Below are positions 18,682-28,322 of a stretch of 64,000 bases of DNA, in pieces. The notes beneath the pieces were generated by a model. It worked only from the letters and a program-made list of their open reading frames with translations. It was not told where the DNA came from and did no database searches. Origin of the DNA: Niveibacterium terrae (GTDB taxonomy: Bacteria > Pseudomonadota > Gammaproteobacteria > Burkholderiales > Rhodocyclaceae); NCBI RefSeq assembly GCF_048213115.1, contig NZ_CP172404.1:1674001-1738000 (forward strand). The letters are read 5' to 3'. Made by a program: the position numbers and the translations under genes. How positions within the stretch are numbered: position 1 is the stretch's first letter; each line of letters opens with the position of its first letter.

Positions 18682-18978
18682 GTGACCGACGCAAATGCAG
18701 CTGTTCCCAAGATCGTCCTGGAACTGACCGTTCGCAACCATCCGGGAGTGATGACCCACGTCTGCGGTCTTTTTGCGCGTCGCGCCTTCAACGTCGAGGG
18801 CATTCTCTGCATGCCCTTCGGCGACGGCAGCCAGAGCCGGATCTGGCTCCTCGTCCTCGACGACGACCGTCTGCCACAGATGATGAGGCAGGCCGAGAAG
18901 CTCGTCGATGTGCTCGAGCTGCGCTGCCATGGAACTGACCATTCGGTGTTCCAGAGGCTGGAGGAGTTCTTCGCGTAA
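18682..18978 (+). CDS. ilvN: Acetolactate synthase small subunit
   Basis: 98 residues from GTG 18682, with GGAGG six bases upstream; a TTG six bases earlier overlaps the ilvB stop and lies too close. It is a short ACT-domain regulatory subunit: LELTVRNHPGVMTHVCGLF and RRAFNVEGILC are nearly identical to E. coli IlvN. It activates IlvB and mediates valine feedback inhibition. Confidence 0.95.
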   Translation: MTDANAAVPKIVLELTVRNHPGVMTHVCGLFARRAFNVEGILCMPFGDGSQSRIWLLVLDDDRLPQMMRQAEKLVDVLELRCHGTDHSVFQRLEEFFA

Positions 18979-18983
18979 AGGGC

Positions 18984-19009
18984 GCGCGGGCACGTCAGCG
19001 TGCCCGCGC
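18984..19009. terminator. GC-rich hairpin after ilvN
   Basis: GCGCGGGCACG, loop TCAG, CGTGCCCGCGC: an 11-bp perfect stem with no T-tract, between convergent ilvN and the SHOCT gene. Possibly a stabilising or weak termination structure. Confidence 0.45.
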
Positions 19010-19018
19010 TCAGCGTGG

Positions 19019-19930
19019 TCAGATGTCGCCGAGGATCGCGGTGCGCTTGGCCTTGAGTTCTTCGTCGTTGATCAGGCCTTGCTGGTGCATCTTCTGCAGA
19101 GTGCGCAGGCGTGCCTCCTGCTTGCCGTAGAAGGCTTCGTTGTCCGCGGGAGCTGCGGTGGGCGCCGTGGCCGGAACGGCCTGCGGGGCGGGCGAAGCGA
19201 GCGGGAAGGTATAGATCTTCGGAGCTTCGGCCGGCTTGCCGGCGAGCGGGAAGGTGTAGACCTTGGGCGCAGGCTTGGGCTCGATCTTGGGCGGAGTGAT
19301 CGCGATCCAGTCGCTGCGCACGAGTTTCGCATCGCCCTTGGTGAGGCCGATGACCTTGACGTCGGCCGATGCTGAAGAGCGGTCGCCGGACAAGAAAGCA
19401 GGCGGGCGTTGCGAGCCGCGGCGCAGGTCGACGAGGAAGTCGTAATGCGCCATACCCAGCAGCACGTTGATCCGGCCGTCGGCGAAGAAGATCCGGCCGC
19501 TGTTGGCCAGAGTCGGTGAGATCAGCCCTGTTTCGTGCTCACCGGTGCTGATGAAGACGACATCCTGATCCGGGCCGGCCTTGGCCAGCGCGAGCGAGAT
19601 CGCCAGCGAGAAGCGGCGGACCTCCGCTTCAGCGAATAGCGGACGGATCTGCCTGAAGGCCTGGATCTGGATCGAGGCGAGCGCGGCCGCTACCTGTTCG
19701 GTGCTGACCTGGGCGGGGTGGTCGTTCGGCGTTCCTGCGTGTCTCTCCAGTCTGACCTGGTCCCATTCGCCCCACTTGAGCGGCTGTGCCGGATTGGCCG
19801 CCCACTGCGTAATCCTGGCGCTGTCGTCTCCTCCCGAGAACAGCGAACTGAAGAAATTCGCCTGGCTGGTTGGCGCGGCGAGCGAGGCGAGCAGCGCGAC
19901 GAGGAGGGCTGCTTTGTGGCGGGGAAACAT
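19019..19930 (-). CDS. Secreted SHOCT-domain protein
   Basis: 303 residues from ATG 19930 (MFPRHKAALL), preceded by AAGGAG. A signal peptide (about 1-26, cut near SQA) leads into an exported region of unknown fold (about 30-200). A linker then carries two near copies of a motif, KVYTFPLAGKPAEAP and KIYTFPLASPAPQAV. The last 30 residues (LQKMHQQGLINDEELKAKR) form a SHOCT helix pair, a short oligomerisation module. Function unknown. It converges with ilvN and is followed upstream by the TetR gene. Confidence 0.7.
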   Translation of the reverse strand: MFPRHKAALLVALLASLAAPTSQANFFSSLFSGGDDSARITQWAANPAQPLKWGEWDQVRLERHAGTPNDHPAQVSTEQVAAALASIQIQAFRQIRPLFAEAEVRRFSLAISLALAKAGPDQDVVFISTGEHETGLISPTLANSGRIFFADGRINVLLGMAHYDFLVDLRRGSQRPPAFLSGDRSSASADVKVIGLTKGDAKLVRSDWIAITPPKIEPKPAPKVYTFPLAGKPAEAPKIYTFPLASPAPQAVPATAPTAAPADNEAFYGKQEARLRTLQKMHQQGLINDEELKAKRTAILGDI

Positions 19931-19979
19931 CGATGAAGCTCCTTTGATTGGATGTGACGCGCGTTGTCCGTGGCCAGGC

Positions 19980-20612
19980 TCAGACTTCCAGTATTCCCTT
20001 GAGCGCAGCCCGCAGCACCACCGCCAGTGTGTCACGATCCATGTTCGGGTTGCGCAGGCCCTGCAGCGCGAGGCCGCTGAACAGCGCATCGAGAATGTTG
20101 GCCTGACTCTCGAGCAGTTTGGGGTCGAAGGCTTTGTCCGCGGTGTGGTAGGCCGAGATCAGCATCTCGCGTGAGCAGGACATGTGGTTTTCTTGCTCGC
20201 TGCGGATGATCGCGGCGATCTTCTCGTTGCGCGCAGCTTCGGCCGCGATTTCGATCAGCAGCGCGGCGTTCGGATCGTCGAGCACCTCGTCGATGACGCC
20301 GCGGTCGATCATCTCTATCATCGCCGCGAAACGGTCGCCGCTGTCGAGGCTCCGCTGTTCGATCTCGCGACCGATCTCGATTGCCCGCTGATTGTCGCGT
20401 TCGACGATCGCGGCGATGATCGCTTCCTTGTTTGCGAAGTAGTGATAGATGTGGCCGACGCTCATCCCTGCAGCCCGGGAAAGCTCGGCCATGCTGGTTC
20501 CATGGAAGCCGTGACGGCGGAAACAGGCCGAGGCGGCGTCAAGAACCTGGATCCGGCGCGCATCGGCCCGGCAGGTTTCTGTCTCTTTCTGTTCCTGAGG
20601 CTTGTCGCTCAT
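19980..20612 (-). CDS. TetR/AcrR-family repressor
   Basis: 210 residues from ATG 20612 (MSDKPQEQKE); the frame extends 36 residues upstream but without a better site. N-terminal helix-turn-helix: VLDAASACFRRHGFHGTSM, AELSRAAGMSVGHIYHYFANKEAI. The C-terminal ligand domain is typical in length. It is divergently placed from the RND efflux operon across 228 bases that contain a palindrome, so it very likely represses that operon and itself in an inducer-dependent way. Confidence 0.9.
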   Translation of the reverse strand: MSDKPQEQKETETCRADARRIQVLDAASACFRRHGFHGTSMAELSRAAGMSVGHIYHYFANKEAIIAAIVERDNQRAIEIGREIEQRSLDSGDRFAAMIEMIDRGVIDEVLDDPNAALLIEIAAEAARNEKIAAIIRSEQENHMSCSREMLISAYHTADKAFDPKLLESQANILDALFSGLALQGLRNPNMDRDTLAVVLRAALKGILEV

Positions 20613-20712
20613 CGTTTTCTCGTTAAGCATTCCGAAGTTGCAGTCAGTATTCTGCCCGGTTCGCTGGGCATCGTTCTTGATCATTACGGTCTTGTCTGCG
20701 GGGTGCAGAGTG

Positions 20713-20742
20713 TTGACCACCCTGAAAATCCTAGCATAGAAT
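20713..20742 (+). promoter_or_regulatory. Candidate efflux operon promoter
   Basis: TTGACC, 18-base spacer, TAGAAT. Transcription would start near 20749, right at the inverted repeats described next, so a bound repressor would block it. Confidence 0.6.
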
Positions 20743-20774
20743 GAACGCTCGAACTAGATTGAGTGTTCGCTCAA
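20743..20774. promoter_or_regulatory. Candidate TetR operator
   Basis: Two nested symmetries: GAACGCTC (20743-20750) opposite GAGTGTTC (20761-20768), and the near-perfect 16-bp palindrome TTGAGTGTTCGCTCAA (20759-20774). They overlap the expected start of the divergent efflux transcript. Confidence 0.55.
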
Positions 20775-20840
20775 ATTACTCGTCGCCGCCAAATCTGCCC
20801 GCGCAGCCCACGGCGACGCCCCACAAAGAGAGAGGTTTTC

Positions 20841-22013
20841 ATGCAAGTGCGTAGAACCAATGCGTTGCTCGCGACGAGTCTTGCCCTGATCGCAGGCGTT
20901 GGCACTCTGGCTGGATGCAGCCGTTCCGGTCACCCCGAAGGCGGGATGATGGGAGGGGGTGTTCCCGAAGTGGGGGTCGTGACCGTGACGCCGCAAAAAG
21001 TCACGCTGACCAGCGAGCTGGCGGGGCGCACTTCGCCTTACCAGATCGCGGAGATCCGTCCGCAGATCGGCGGCATCGTGCTCAAGCGGCAGTTCCGCGA
21101 AGGCGGCGACGTCAAGGCCGGCGAGGCGCTCTACCAGATCGACCCCGCCGTCTATGAGGCGACTCTGCATTCGGCGCAGGCTGCCCTCGCCAAGGCCGAA
21201 GCGAATCTCTCGAGTGCACGCAACAAGGCCGAGCGCTACAAGGCTCTGGTCGCGATCAAGGGCGTCAGCCAGCAGGATTACGACGATGCCGAGGCAGCCG
21301 CGAAGCAAGGCGTGGCCGATGTCGCCTCGGCGAAGGCCGCGCTCGACACGGCGCGGATCAATCTCGCGTACACCCGGGTCGCTTCGCCGATCTCGGGCCG
21401 CATCGGCAAGTCCTCGGTGACTCAGGGCGCGCTGGTTGCGGCCGGTCAGGCGACGGCGTTGGCGACGGTTCAACAGCTCGATCCGATCTACGTCGATGTG
21501 ACCCAGTCGAGCGCCGATCTGCTGCGTCTGAAGCGCGAGCTCGCCAGTGGCAGCCTCAAGAGCGCGGGTGGCGGTGATGCGAGCGTCGGTCTGCTGCTCG
21601 AAGACGGCAGCCGCTATCCGCTCCGTGGCAAGCTGCAGTTCTCCGACGTCACCGTCGATCAGGGGACGGGCACAGTCACGCTGCGTGCGATCTTCCCGAA
21701 CCCCAAGGGCGAGCTGCTGCCGGGCATGTATGTGCGCACCCAGCTCGACGAAGGTGTCGATGAGCAGGGCATCCTCGTGCCCCAGCAAGGGGTGACCCGC
21801 GACGAGAAGGGGCAGCCGTTGGCCATGGTGCTCGGTGCTGACGGCAAGGTCCAGCCGCGCATCCTGAAGCTGCGTCAGGCTTTGGGCGACAAGTGGGTGG
21901 TGTCCGAAGGCCTGAAGGCCGGCGACAAGCTGATCGTCGATGGACTGCAGAAGATTCGCCCCGGTGCTCCTGCCAAGGTCGCGGCCAACAAGCCCGCAGC
22001 TGCCCAACGCTGA
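20841..22013 (+). CDS. RND efflux periplasmic adaptor (AcrA/MexA type)
   Basis: 390 residues; ATG 20841 follows AGAGAGG. Lipoprotein signal with lipobox LAGC (about 25-28). Order: split lipoyl domain (ISGRIGKSSVTQGALV, QIGGIVLKRQFREGGDVKAG), alpha-hairpin (about 95-150), beta-barrel and membrane-proximal domains. It links the inner-membrane pump to the outer-membrane channel. First gene of the three-gene efflux operon facing the TetR gene, 12 bases before the pump gene. Confidence 0.94.
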   Translation: MQVRRTNALLATSLALIAGVGTLAGCSRSGHPEGGMMGGGVPEVGVVTVTPQKVTLTSELAGRTSPYQIAEIRPQIGGIVLKRQFREGGDVKAGEALYQIDPAVYEATLHSAQAALAKAEANLSSARNKAERYKALVAIKGVSQQDYDDAEAAAKQGVADVASAKAALDTARINLAYTRVASPISGRIGKSSVTQGALVAAGQATALATVQQLDPIYVDVTQSSADLLRLKRELASGSLKSAGGGDASVGLLLEDGSRYPLRGKLQFSDVTVDQGTGTVTLRAIFPNPKGELLPGMYVRTQLDEGVDEQGILVPQQGVTRDEKGQPLAMVLGADGKVQPRILKLRQALGDKWVVSEGLKAGDKLIVDGLQKIRPGAPAKVAANKPAAAQR

Positions 22014-22025
22014 GGATAGAGTTCC

Positions 22026-25000
22026 ATGTCCCGTTTCTTTATTGAAAGACCTATTTTCGCGTGGGTGATCGCGATCGTGATCATGCTCGCCGGTGCTCTG
22101 GCGATCCGCACGCTCCCGATTTCCCAATATCCGCCGATCGCTCCGACCGCGGTGACGATCAGCGCCAACTACCCGGGCGCTTCGGCCAAGACGGTCGAAG
22201 ACAGCGTGACCCAGGTGATCGAACAGAAGATGAAGGGTATCGATCACCTGACCTATATGTCCTCGACCAGCGATTCGACCGGCAGCGTCAGCATCACGCT
22301 GACCTTCGATGCCGGAACCAACCCGGACATCGCCCAGGTTCAGGTCCAGAACAAGCTCTCGCTGGCGACGCCTCTGCTGCCTCAGGAAGTGCAGAAGCAG
22401 GGCGTTCAGGTGGCCAAGTCTTCGAGCAACTTCCTGATGGTGCTCGGCTTCATCTCCGAAGACGGCAGCATGAGCGACATCGACCTCGGCGATTACGTCG
22501 CGGCCAACGTCCAGGACGTCATCGCGCGCGTCAACGGCGTCGGTGAGACGACGCTGTTTGGCACCCAGTATTCGATGCGTATCTGGCTGGATCCGGCGAA
22601 GCTGCAAAACTTCAAGCTGACGCCGGATGATGTCAGTGCCGCGATCTCCGCGCAGAACGCTCAGGTTTCGGCCGGTCAGCTCGGCGGAATGCCGGCGATC
22701 AAGGGGCAGCAGCTCAACGCGACGGTCTCGGCGCAGAGCCGGCTCTCCACGCCCGAGCAGTTCGGCGCGATCCTGATGAAGACCACCAGCGATGGCGCGG
22801 TGGTGCGTTTGCGCGACGTCGCGCGGATCGAGCTCGGCGGCGAGAGCTACAACATCGTTGCCCGCTTCAATGGCAAGCCGGCCACCGGTCTGGCGATCAA
22901 GCTCGCGACGGGCGCCAACGCGCTGGACACCGCGAATGCGGTCAAGGCCAAGGCAGCGGAGCTCGAAAAGTTCTTCCCGCACGGCATGAAGACGATCACG
23001 CCTTACGACACGACGCCTTTCGTCAAGATCTCGATCGAGGAAGTGGTCAAGACCCTGATCGAAGCGATTGCGCTGGTCTTCGTCGTGATGTACCTGTTCC
23101 TGCAGAACTTCCGCGCGACGCTGATCCCGACCATCGCTGTGCCTGTCGTGCTGCTCGGCACTTTCGGTGTGCTCTCGGCCTTCGGCTATTCGATCAACAC
23201 GCTGACGATGTTCGGTATGGTGCTGGCGATCGGTCTGCTCGTCGACGATGCGATCGTCGTCGTCGAGAACGTCGAGCGTCTGATGTCCGAGGAAGGACTC
23301 CAGCCGGCCGAAGCGACGCGCACATCGATGCGCCAGATCACCGGTGCCCTGGTCGGTATCGCTCTGGTGCTCTCGGCCGTGTTCGTGCCGATGGCCTTCT
23401 TCGGCGGCTCGACCGGCGTCATCTATCGTCAGTTCTCGATCACGATCGTCTCGTCGATGGTGCTGTCGGTGATCGTCGCTCTGGTGCTGACTCCGGCGCT
23501 CTGCGCAACGATCCTCAAGCCCGTCGAGAAGGGGCACGTTGCCGGTGAGAACAGCGTGCTCGGTCGCTTCTTCGTCTGGTTCAACCGCGGCTTCGAGCGC
23601 ACCAACAACGCGAGCCAAGGCATCGTCAGGCGCATGCTCGGCAAGACCCGCCGCTACATGTTCATCTATCTGCTGATCGTGCTGGGCCTCATCGCGCTCT
23701 TCATGCGCATGCCGACCGCCTTCCTGCCCGATGAAGACCAGGGCTTCATGCTGGTCCAGGCGCAGCTGCCGGCCGGTGCGACGACCGAGCGCACGCTCGA
23801 AGTGGTCAAGAAGGTCGAAGCCTACTTCCAGAACAACGAGAAGGAAGCGGCCAAGGACGTGTTTACGGTGACCGGTTTCAGCTTCGCCGGCCAGGGCCAG
23901 AACGCCGCGATGGGTTTCGTGAACCTGAAGGACTGGAGCGAGCGCAAGAGGCCTGATCTGAAGGTTGCCGCGGTGGCCGGTCGGGCAATGGGCGCTTTCT
24001 CGCAGATCCGCGATGCGATGGTCTTCGCCTTCGCGCCGCCGGCTGTCGTGGAAATGGGCAATGCGACCGGTTTCGACGCACAGTTGGTCGACCGCGGTGG
24101 TCTGGGACACGAGGCCTTGATGGGCGCGCGCAACCAGCTGCTCGGCATGGCGGCGCAGAACCCTAACCTGATGGCGGTTCGCCCGAACGGCCAGGAGGAC
24201 ACGCCGGAATTCAAGATCGACATCGATCAGGCCAAGGCCCGCGCGTTGGGTCTGAGCCTCGCCGATATCAATTCGACGATCAGCTCGGCCTGGGGTAGCG
24301 CCTACGTCAATGACTTCATCGACAAGGGGCGGGTCAAGAAGGTCTATCTGCAGGGCGATGCGCCGTCGCGGATGCTGCCCGAGGATCTGTCGAAGTGGCA
24401 TGTGCGCAACGCGAGCGGCCAGATGGTGCCTTTCTCGTCCTTCGCGACTTCACACTGGATCTATGCGTCGCCGCGCCTTGAGCGCTACAACGGTTCGCCT
24501 TCGGTCGAAATCCTCGGCCAGCCGACCCCGGGCAAGAGCTCGGGCGATGCGATGGCCGCGATCGAAGAGATCGCCGCGAAGCTGCCGCCGGGAATCGGTA
24601 TCGAATGGACAGGTTTGTCCTACCAGGAGCGGATGTCCGGAGCCCAGGCGCCGGCGCTCTATGCGATTTCGATGCTGGTCGTTTTCCTGTGTCTGGCGGC
24701 CCTCTATGAGAGCTGGTCCATCCCGGTCTCGGTGATGCTGGTCGTGCCTCTGGGCGTGATCGGAGCTCTGCTCGCCGCGAGTGCCCGGGGCCTGTCGAAC
24801 GACGTCTACTTCCAGGTCGGCCTGCTGACCACGATCGGTCTGTCGGCGAAGAACGCGATCCTGATCGTCGAATTCGCGAAGGCCCAGATGGAGCATGGCG
24901 CCACGTTGATCGAAGCCTCGGTCGAAGCGGTGCGTCTGCGCCTGCGGCCTATCGTGATGACTTCGCTCGCCTTCATCCTCGGCGTGCTGCCGCTGGCGAT

Positions 25001-25184
25001 CAGCAGCGGCGCGGGTTCCGGCGCTCAGAACGACATCGGTACCGGCGTGATGGGCGGGATGTTCACGGCGACCGTGCTCGCGGTGTTCTTCGTCCCGGTC
25101 TTCTTCGTCGTCGTTCGCCGTCTGTTCCGCGAACACCACGAGCCCAAGACGTCTCAATCCTCTGCTCAGCTGGAGAAGCACTGA
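22026..25184 (+). CDS. RND multidrug efflux pump (AcrB/MexB type)
   Basis: 1052 residues, normal for the HAE1 family. Start MSRFFIERPIFAWVIAI is the typical first transmembrane helix. The proton-relay aspartates are in GLLVDDAIVVVENVER. Large periplasmic loops follow TM1 and TM7; the C-terminal helices include LLTTIGLSAKNAILIVEFAK. A trimeric inner-membrane exporter of amphiphilic drugs driven by proton motive force. The stop lies one base before the start of the channel gene. Confidence 0.96.
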   Translation: MSRFFIERPIFAWVIAIVIMLAGALAIRTLPISQYPPIAPTAVTISANYPGASAKTVEDSVTQVIEQKMKGIDHLTYMSSTSDSTGSVSITLTFDAGTNPDIAQVQVQNKLSLATPLLPQEVQKQGVQVAKSSSNFLMVLGFISEDGSMSDIDLGDYVAANVQDVIARVNGVGETTLFGTQYSMRIWLDPAKLQNFKLTPDDVSAAISAQNAQVSAGQLGGMPAIKGQQLNATVSAQSRLSTPEQFGAILMKTTSDGAVVRLRDVARIELGGESYNIVARFNGKPATGLAIKLATGANALDTANAVKAKAAELEKFFPHGMKTITPYDTTPFVKISIEEVVKTLIEAIALVFVVMYLFLQNFRATLIPTIAVPVVLLGTFGVLSAFGYSINTLTMFGMVLAIGLLVDDAIVVVENVERLMSEEGLQPAEATRTSMRQITGALVGIALVLSAVFVPMAFFGGSTGVIYRQFSITIVSSMVLSVIVALVLTPALCATILKPVEKGHVAGENSVLGRFFVWFNRGFERTNNASQGIVRRMLGKTRRYMFIYLLIVLGLIALFMRMPTAFLPDEDQGFMLVQAQLPAGATTERTLEVVKKVEAYFQNNEKEAAKDVFTVTGFSFAGQGQNAAMGFVNLKDWSERKRPDLKVAAVAGRAMGAFSQIRDAMVFAFAPPAVVEMGNATGFDAQLVDRGGLGHEALMGARNQLLGMAAQNPNLMAVRPNGQEDTPEFKIDIDQAKARALGLSLADINSTISSAWGSAYVNDFIDKGRVKKVYLQGDAPSRMLPEDLSKWHVRNASGQMVPFSSFATSHWIYASPRLERYNGSPSVEILGQPTPGKSSGDAMAAIEEIAAKLPPGIGIEWTGLSYQERMSGAQAPALYAISMLVVFLCLAALYESWSIPVSVMLVVPLGVIGALLAASARGLSNDVYFQVGLLTTIGLSAKNAILIVEFAKAQMEHGATLIEASVEAVRLRLRPIVMTSLAFILGVLPLAISSGAGSGAQNDIGTGVMGGMFTATVLAVFFVPVFFVVVRRLFREHHEPKTSQSSAQLEKH

Positions 25185-25185
25185 C

Positions 25186-26598
25186 ATGCGCAAGATAGAA
25201 ATTCTGACCACGCTGGCGGCGCTGACTCTGGCCGGCTGCGGCACTCTGGCGCCTGACTACCAGCGACCCGCCGCCCCGGTGGCGGCCCAGTGGAGCGTGC
25301 CCGGTCCGGCTCAGGGCAAGAGCGCCGCCGATCTCGCCTGGCAGGACTTCTTCATCGATCAGGGTTTGCGAAACCTGATCGCCGAAGCCCTCGCCAACAA
25401 CCGCGATCTGCGCGTGGCCACGCTCAGCATCGAGAAGGCGCGCGCCCAGTACCAGATCCAGCGCGCGAGCCTGCTGCCCAGCATCGCGGCGACGGGGACC
25501 GATTCGAACCAGCGCCTGCCCGCCGACCTGTCCTCGACCGGACAGGCGATGATCAGTCGCAGCGCCAGCGTCGGCGTCGGCTTCTCGGCCTATGAGCTGG
25601 ACTTGTTCGGCCGCGTGCGCAGCCTGAAGGATCAGGCGCTGCAGCAGTTCTTCGCGACCGAGGAAGCTCGGCGCAGCACCCAGATCAGCCTCGTCGCCGA
25701 AGTCGCTTCAGCGTGGCTGACCCTGGCGTCCGATCATGAACGCCTGGAGCTGACCCGCAAGACTCTGGAGAGCCAGCAGGCTTCCTATGATCTGGCGAAG
25801 CGCCGTTACGAGCTGGGTGCGTCGTCCGAACTGGATCTGCGCCAGGCCCAGACCAGCGTCGATTCGGCCAGGGTTTCGCTCGCTCAGCTGACGAGCCAGC
25901 TTGAACTCGACCGCAATGCGCTGACCCTGCTGGTCGGGCGTCCGCTCCAGGACTCCGAACTGCCGACAGCGCCGCTCGCGGCTGTCAGCGCTTTGGACGA
26001 ACTCGACGCCGGAGTGCCTTCCGAAGTGCTGCAGAAGCGGCCCGATGTGCTTCAGGCCGAACACAGCCTGCAGGCCGCCAATGCCGATATCGGAGCCGCG
26101 CGCGCGGCCTTCTTCCCGAGCATCACGCTGACCGCTTCGGCCGGCACGGCGAGCAGCCAGCTCAGCGGTCTGTTCAAGGCCGGCTCGGGCACCTGGTCCT
26201 TCGCGCCGCAGATCAATCTGCCCCTCTTCACCGGCGGGCGCAATGTCGCCAACCTGAAGGCAGTCAAGGTCGAACGCGAAATCCAGGTCGCCACTTACGA
26301 GAAGGCGATACAGACGGCTTTCCGCGAAGTCGCGGATGCGCTGGCCCAACGCGCGACGCTGGCGGATCAGCTTGCCGCCCAGACTTCGCTGAACGAAGCC
26401 AGCGAGGTGAGCTTCAGCCTCGCCGAAGCGCGCTACAAGAACGGCGTTGCGAGCCATCTGGAAGTGCTTGACGCGCAGCGTACGCTCTACGCCGCACAGC
26501 AGAACCTCGTGGCGACGCGCCTCGCGCTGCTCGCCAATCAGGTCACGCTGTACAAGGTGCTCGGCGGCGGCTGGAAGGGCGACGCGCATCATGACTGA
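25186..26598 (+). CDS. Outer-membrane efflux lipoprotein (OprM/NodT type)
   Basis: 470 residues. Start MRKIEILTTLAALTLAGC, with lipidated Cys18. Two repeated TolC-like coiled-coil halves: LAWQDFFIDQGLRNLIAEAL and the second VLQKRPDVLQAEHSLQAANA. It forms the trimeric outer-membrane duct for the preceding pump. Its last 8 bases overlap the start of mlaF, so drug efflux and lipid transport genes are joined in one transcription unit. Confidence 0.94.
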   Translation: MRKIEILTTLAALTLAGCGTLAPDYQRPAAPVAAQWSVPGPAQGKSAADLAWQDFFIDQGLRNLIAEALANNRDLRVATLSIEKARAQYQIQRASLLPSIAATGTDSNQRLPADLSSTGQAMISRSASVGVGFSAYELDLFGRVRSLKDQALQQFFATEEARRSTQISLVAEVASAWLTLASDHERLELTRKTLESQQASYDLAKRRYELGASSELDLRQAQTSVDSARVSLAQLTSQLELDRNALTLLVGRPLQDSELPTAPLAAVSALDELDAGVPSEVLQKRPDVLQAEHSLQAANADIGAARAAFFPSITLTASAGTASSQLSGLFKAGSGTWSFAPQINLPLFTGGRNVANLKAVKVEREIQVATYEKAIQTAFREVADALAQRATLADQLAAQTSLNEASEVSFSLAEARYKNGVASHLEVLDAQRTLYAAQQNLVATRLALLANQVTLYKVLGGGWKGDAHHD

Positions 26599-27454
26599 CT
26601 GCGGGGAAGCCGCTAACGACTCCCGTATTGGCTGGGCGCTGAGACTGGTCAGCGCTCCGCCGCTCGTCGAAATCCGCGATGTGAGCTTCTCCTACGGGGG
26701 CCGGCAAGTGCTGAGCGGCGTGAATCTGACGATTCCGCGCGGCAAGGTCGTCGCGATCATGGGCGGGAGCGGCTCGGGCAAGACGACGCTGCTGTCGCTG
26801 ATGGGCGGTCAGCTCAAGCCGCAGGCGGGCACGGTGTCGGTCGATGGCCGCGATGTCGCGTCGCTCGCGCACGACGCGCTCTACGCGCTGCGCCGGCGCA
26901 TGGGCATGCTGTTCCAGTTCGGCGCGCTGTTCACGGACCTGTCGGTCTTCGACAACGTCGCGTTCCCGCTGCGCGAGCACACGGGCCTGCCCGAGGAGCT
27001 GATCCGCGATCTGGTGCTGATGAAGCTGCACGCGGTGGGGCTGCGCGGGGCGGCGGCGTTGCGCCCCTCCGAACTCTCGGGCGGCATGGCGCGGCGTGTC
27101 GCGCTGGCGCGGGCGACCGCGCTGGACCCGATGCTGATGATGTACGACGAGCCGTTCGCGGGTCTGGATCCGATCTCGCTGGGCGTGATCGGCCAGCTGA
27201 TCCGCCGGCTCAACGACGCGCTGGGTGCGGCCTCGGTGCTGGTCACGCACGACGTGTTCGAATCGCTGGCGATCGTCGATTACGTCTACTTCATCGGGGA
27301 AGGCAAAGTGGTCGCCGAAGGCACGCCGGACGAGATCCGCGCCTCGACCGATCCGTATGTGCATCAGTTCGTGCATTCGGAAGCCGACGGCCCGGTGCGG
27401 TTTCACTATCCCGCGCCTTCTTACCGGGATGCGCTGCTGGGAGGGCGGGCATGA
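26591..27454 (+). CDS. mlaF: Phospholipid ABC transporter ATPase MlaF
   Basis: 287 residues from ATG 26591 (MTDCGEAAND), overlapping the channel gene; a long upstream in-frame extension is only that gene in another frame. Walker A GGSGSGKTTLL, Q-loop MLFQFGALF, signature LSGGMARRVALARA, Walker B MMYDEPFAGLD, switch THDVFE. The QFGALF element is characteristic of MlaF/Mkl ATPases serving MCE systems. It drives retrograde or anterograde phospholipid movement between membranes with MlaE, D and B. Confidence 0.93.
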   Translation: MTDCGEAANDSRIGWALRLVSAPPLVEIRDVSFSYGGRQVLSGVNLTIPRGKVVAIMGGSGSGKTTLLSLMGGQLKPQAGTVSVDGRDVASLAHDALYALRRRMGMLFQFGALFTDLSVFDNVAFPLREHTGLPEELIRDLVLMKLHAVGLRGAAALRPSELSGGMARRVALARATALDPMLMMYDEPFAGLDPISLGVIGQLIRRLNDALGAASVLVTHDVFESLAIVDYVYFIGEGKVVAEGTPDEIRASTDPYVHQFVHSEADGPVRFHYPAPSYRDALLGGRA

Positions 27455-28254
27455 GCGGACGTTTCGATTTTGGCGCGGGCGCGCTGACCCGGCTGGGCGC
27501 CTGGGCCGTGGACGGAGTCTGGCGGGTCGGTTTCGCGACCCGTTTCCTCGGTATGCTGCTGGTCTATTCGGGGCAGAGCCTGAGGCGCTTCCGGGCGCTG
27601 ACGATGCGCGAGATCTACATGAGCGGCTTGCTCTCGCTGCAGATCATTACCGTCTCGGGCTTGTTCATCGGACTCGTACTAGGGCTGCAAGGCTACGAGA
27701 TCTTGCAGCGCTACGGTTCGAGCGAGGCGCTGGGCGTGATGGTGTCGCTGTCCTTGATCCGTGAGCTGGGGCCGGTCGTCGCGGCGCTCTTGTTCGCGAG
27801 TCGGGCCGGCACCGCGGTGACGGCCGAGATCGGGCTGATGAAGACGACCGAGCAGCTCAAGGCGATGGACATGATGGCGGTCAATCCGCTGGCGCGGGTC
27901 ATCGCGCCGCGCTTCTGGGGCGGGGTGATCTCGATGCCGCTGCTGGCGGCGCTGTTCTCGGCGATGGGCGTGTTCGGCGGCTGGCTGATCGGCGTCGTGC
28001 TGATCGGCGTCGATAACGGCGCGTTCTGGTCGCAGATGCAGAGTTCGGTGGATTTTCGCTACGACGTGCTCAACGGCGTGATCAAGAGCGGCGTGTTCGG
28101 CGTCGCGGTCGCGCTGATCTCGGTGTTCGAAGGCTGGGACTGCGTGCCGACCGCCGAGGGGATCTCGCGCGCGATCACGCGCACCGTGGTCAGTTCGTCG
28201 CTGGCGATCCTCGGGCTCGACTTCGTGCTGACCTCGTTCATGTTCCGGGGCTAG
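27451..28254 (+). CDS. mlaE: Phospholipid ABC transporter permease MlaE
   Basis: 267 residues, ATGA overlap with mlaF. Several transmembrane segments. Conserved MlaE stretches are SLIRELGPVVAALLFASRAG and TAEIGLMKTTEQLKAMD. Inner-membrane partner of MlaF. Followed by a 68-base gap before mlaD. Confidence 0.94.
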   Translation: MSGRFDFGAGALTRLGAWAVDGVWRVGFATRFLGMLLVYSGQSLRRFRALTMREIYMSGLLSLQIITVSGLFIGLVLGLQGYEILQRYGSSEALGVMVSLSLIRELGPVVAALLFASRAGTAVTAEIGLMKTTEQLKAMDMMAVNPLARVIAPRFWGGVISMPLLAALFSAMGVFGGWLIGVVLIGVDNGAFWSQMQSSVDFRYDVLNGVIKSGVFGVAVALISVFEGWDCVPTAEGISRAITRTVVSSSLAILGLDFVLTSFMFRG

Positions 28255-28322
28255 CGCGCGCGGAAGGTTTTCGCGCTCCGGCGAGGGCCGGGGCGGGTTT
28301 CAATTTTGATGGGGTTTGAACG

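Noticed and set aside
20754..24401. Very long minus-strand open frame (about 1215 codons) opposite the efflux adaptor and pump
   Set aside because: Arg/Asp/His/Gln-rich translation typical of the complement of a GC-rich gene; the plus-strand genes have clear families, start sites and membrane patterns.
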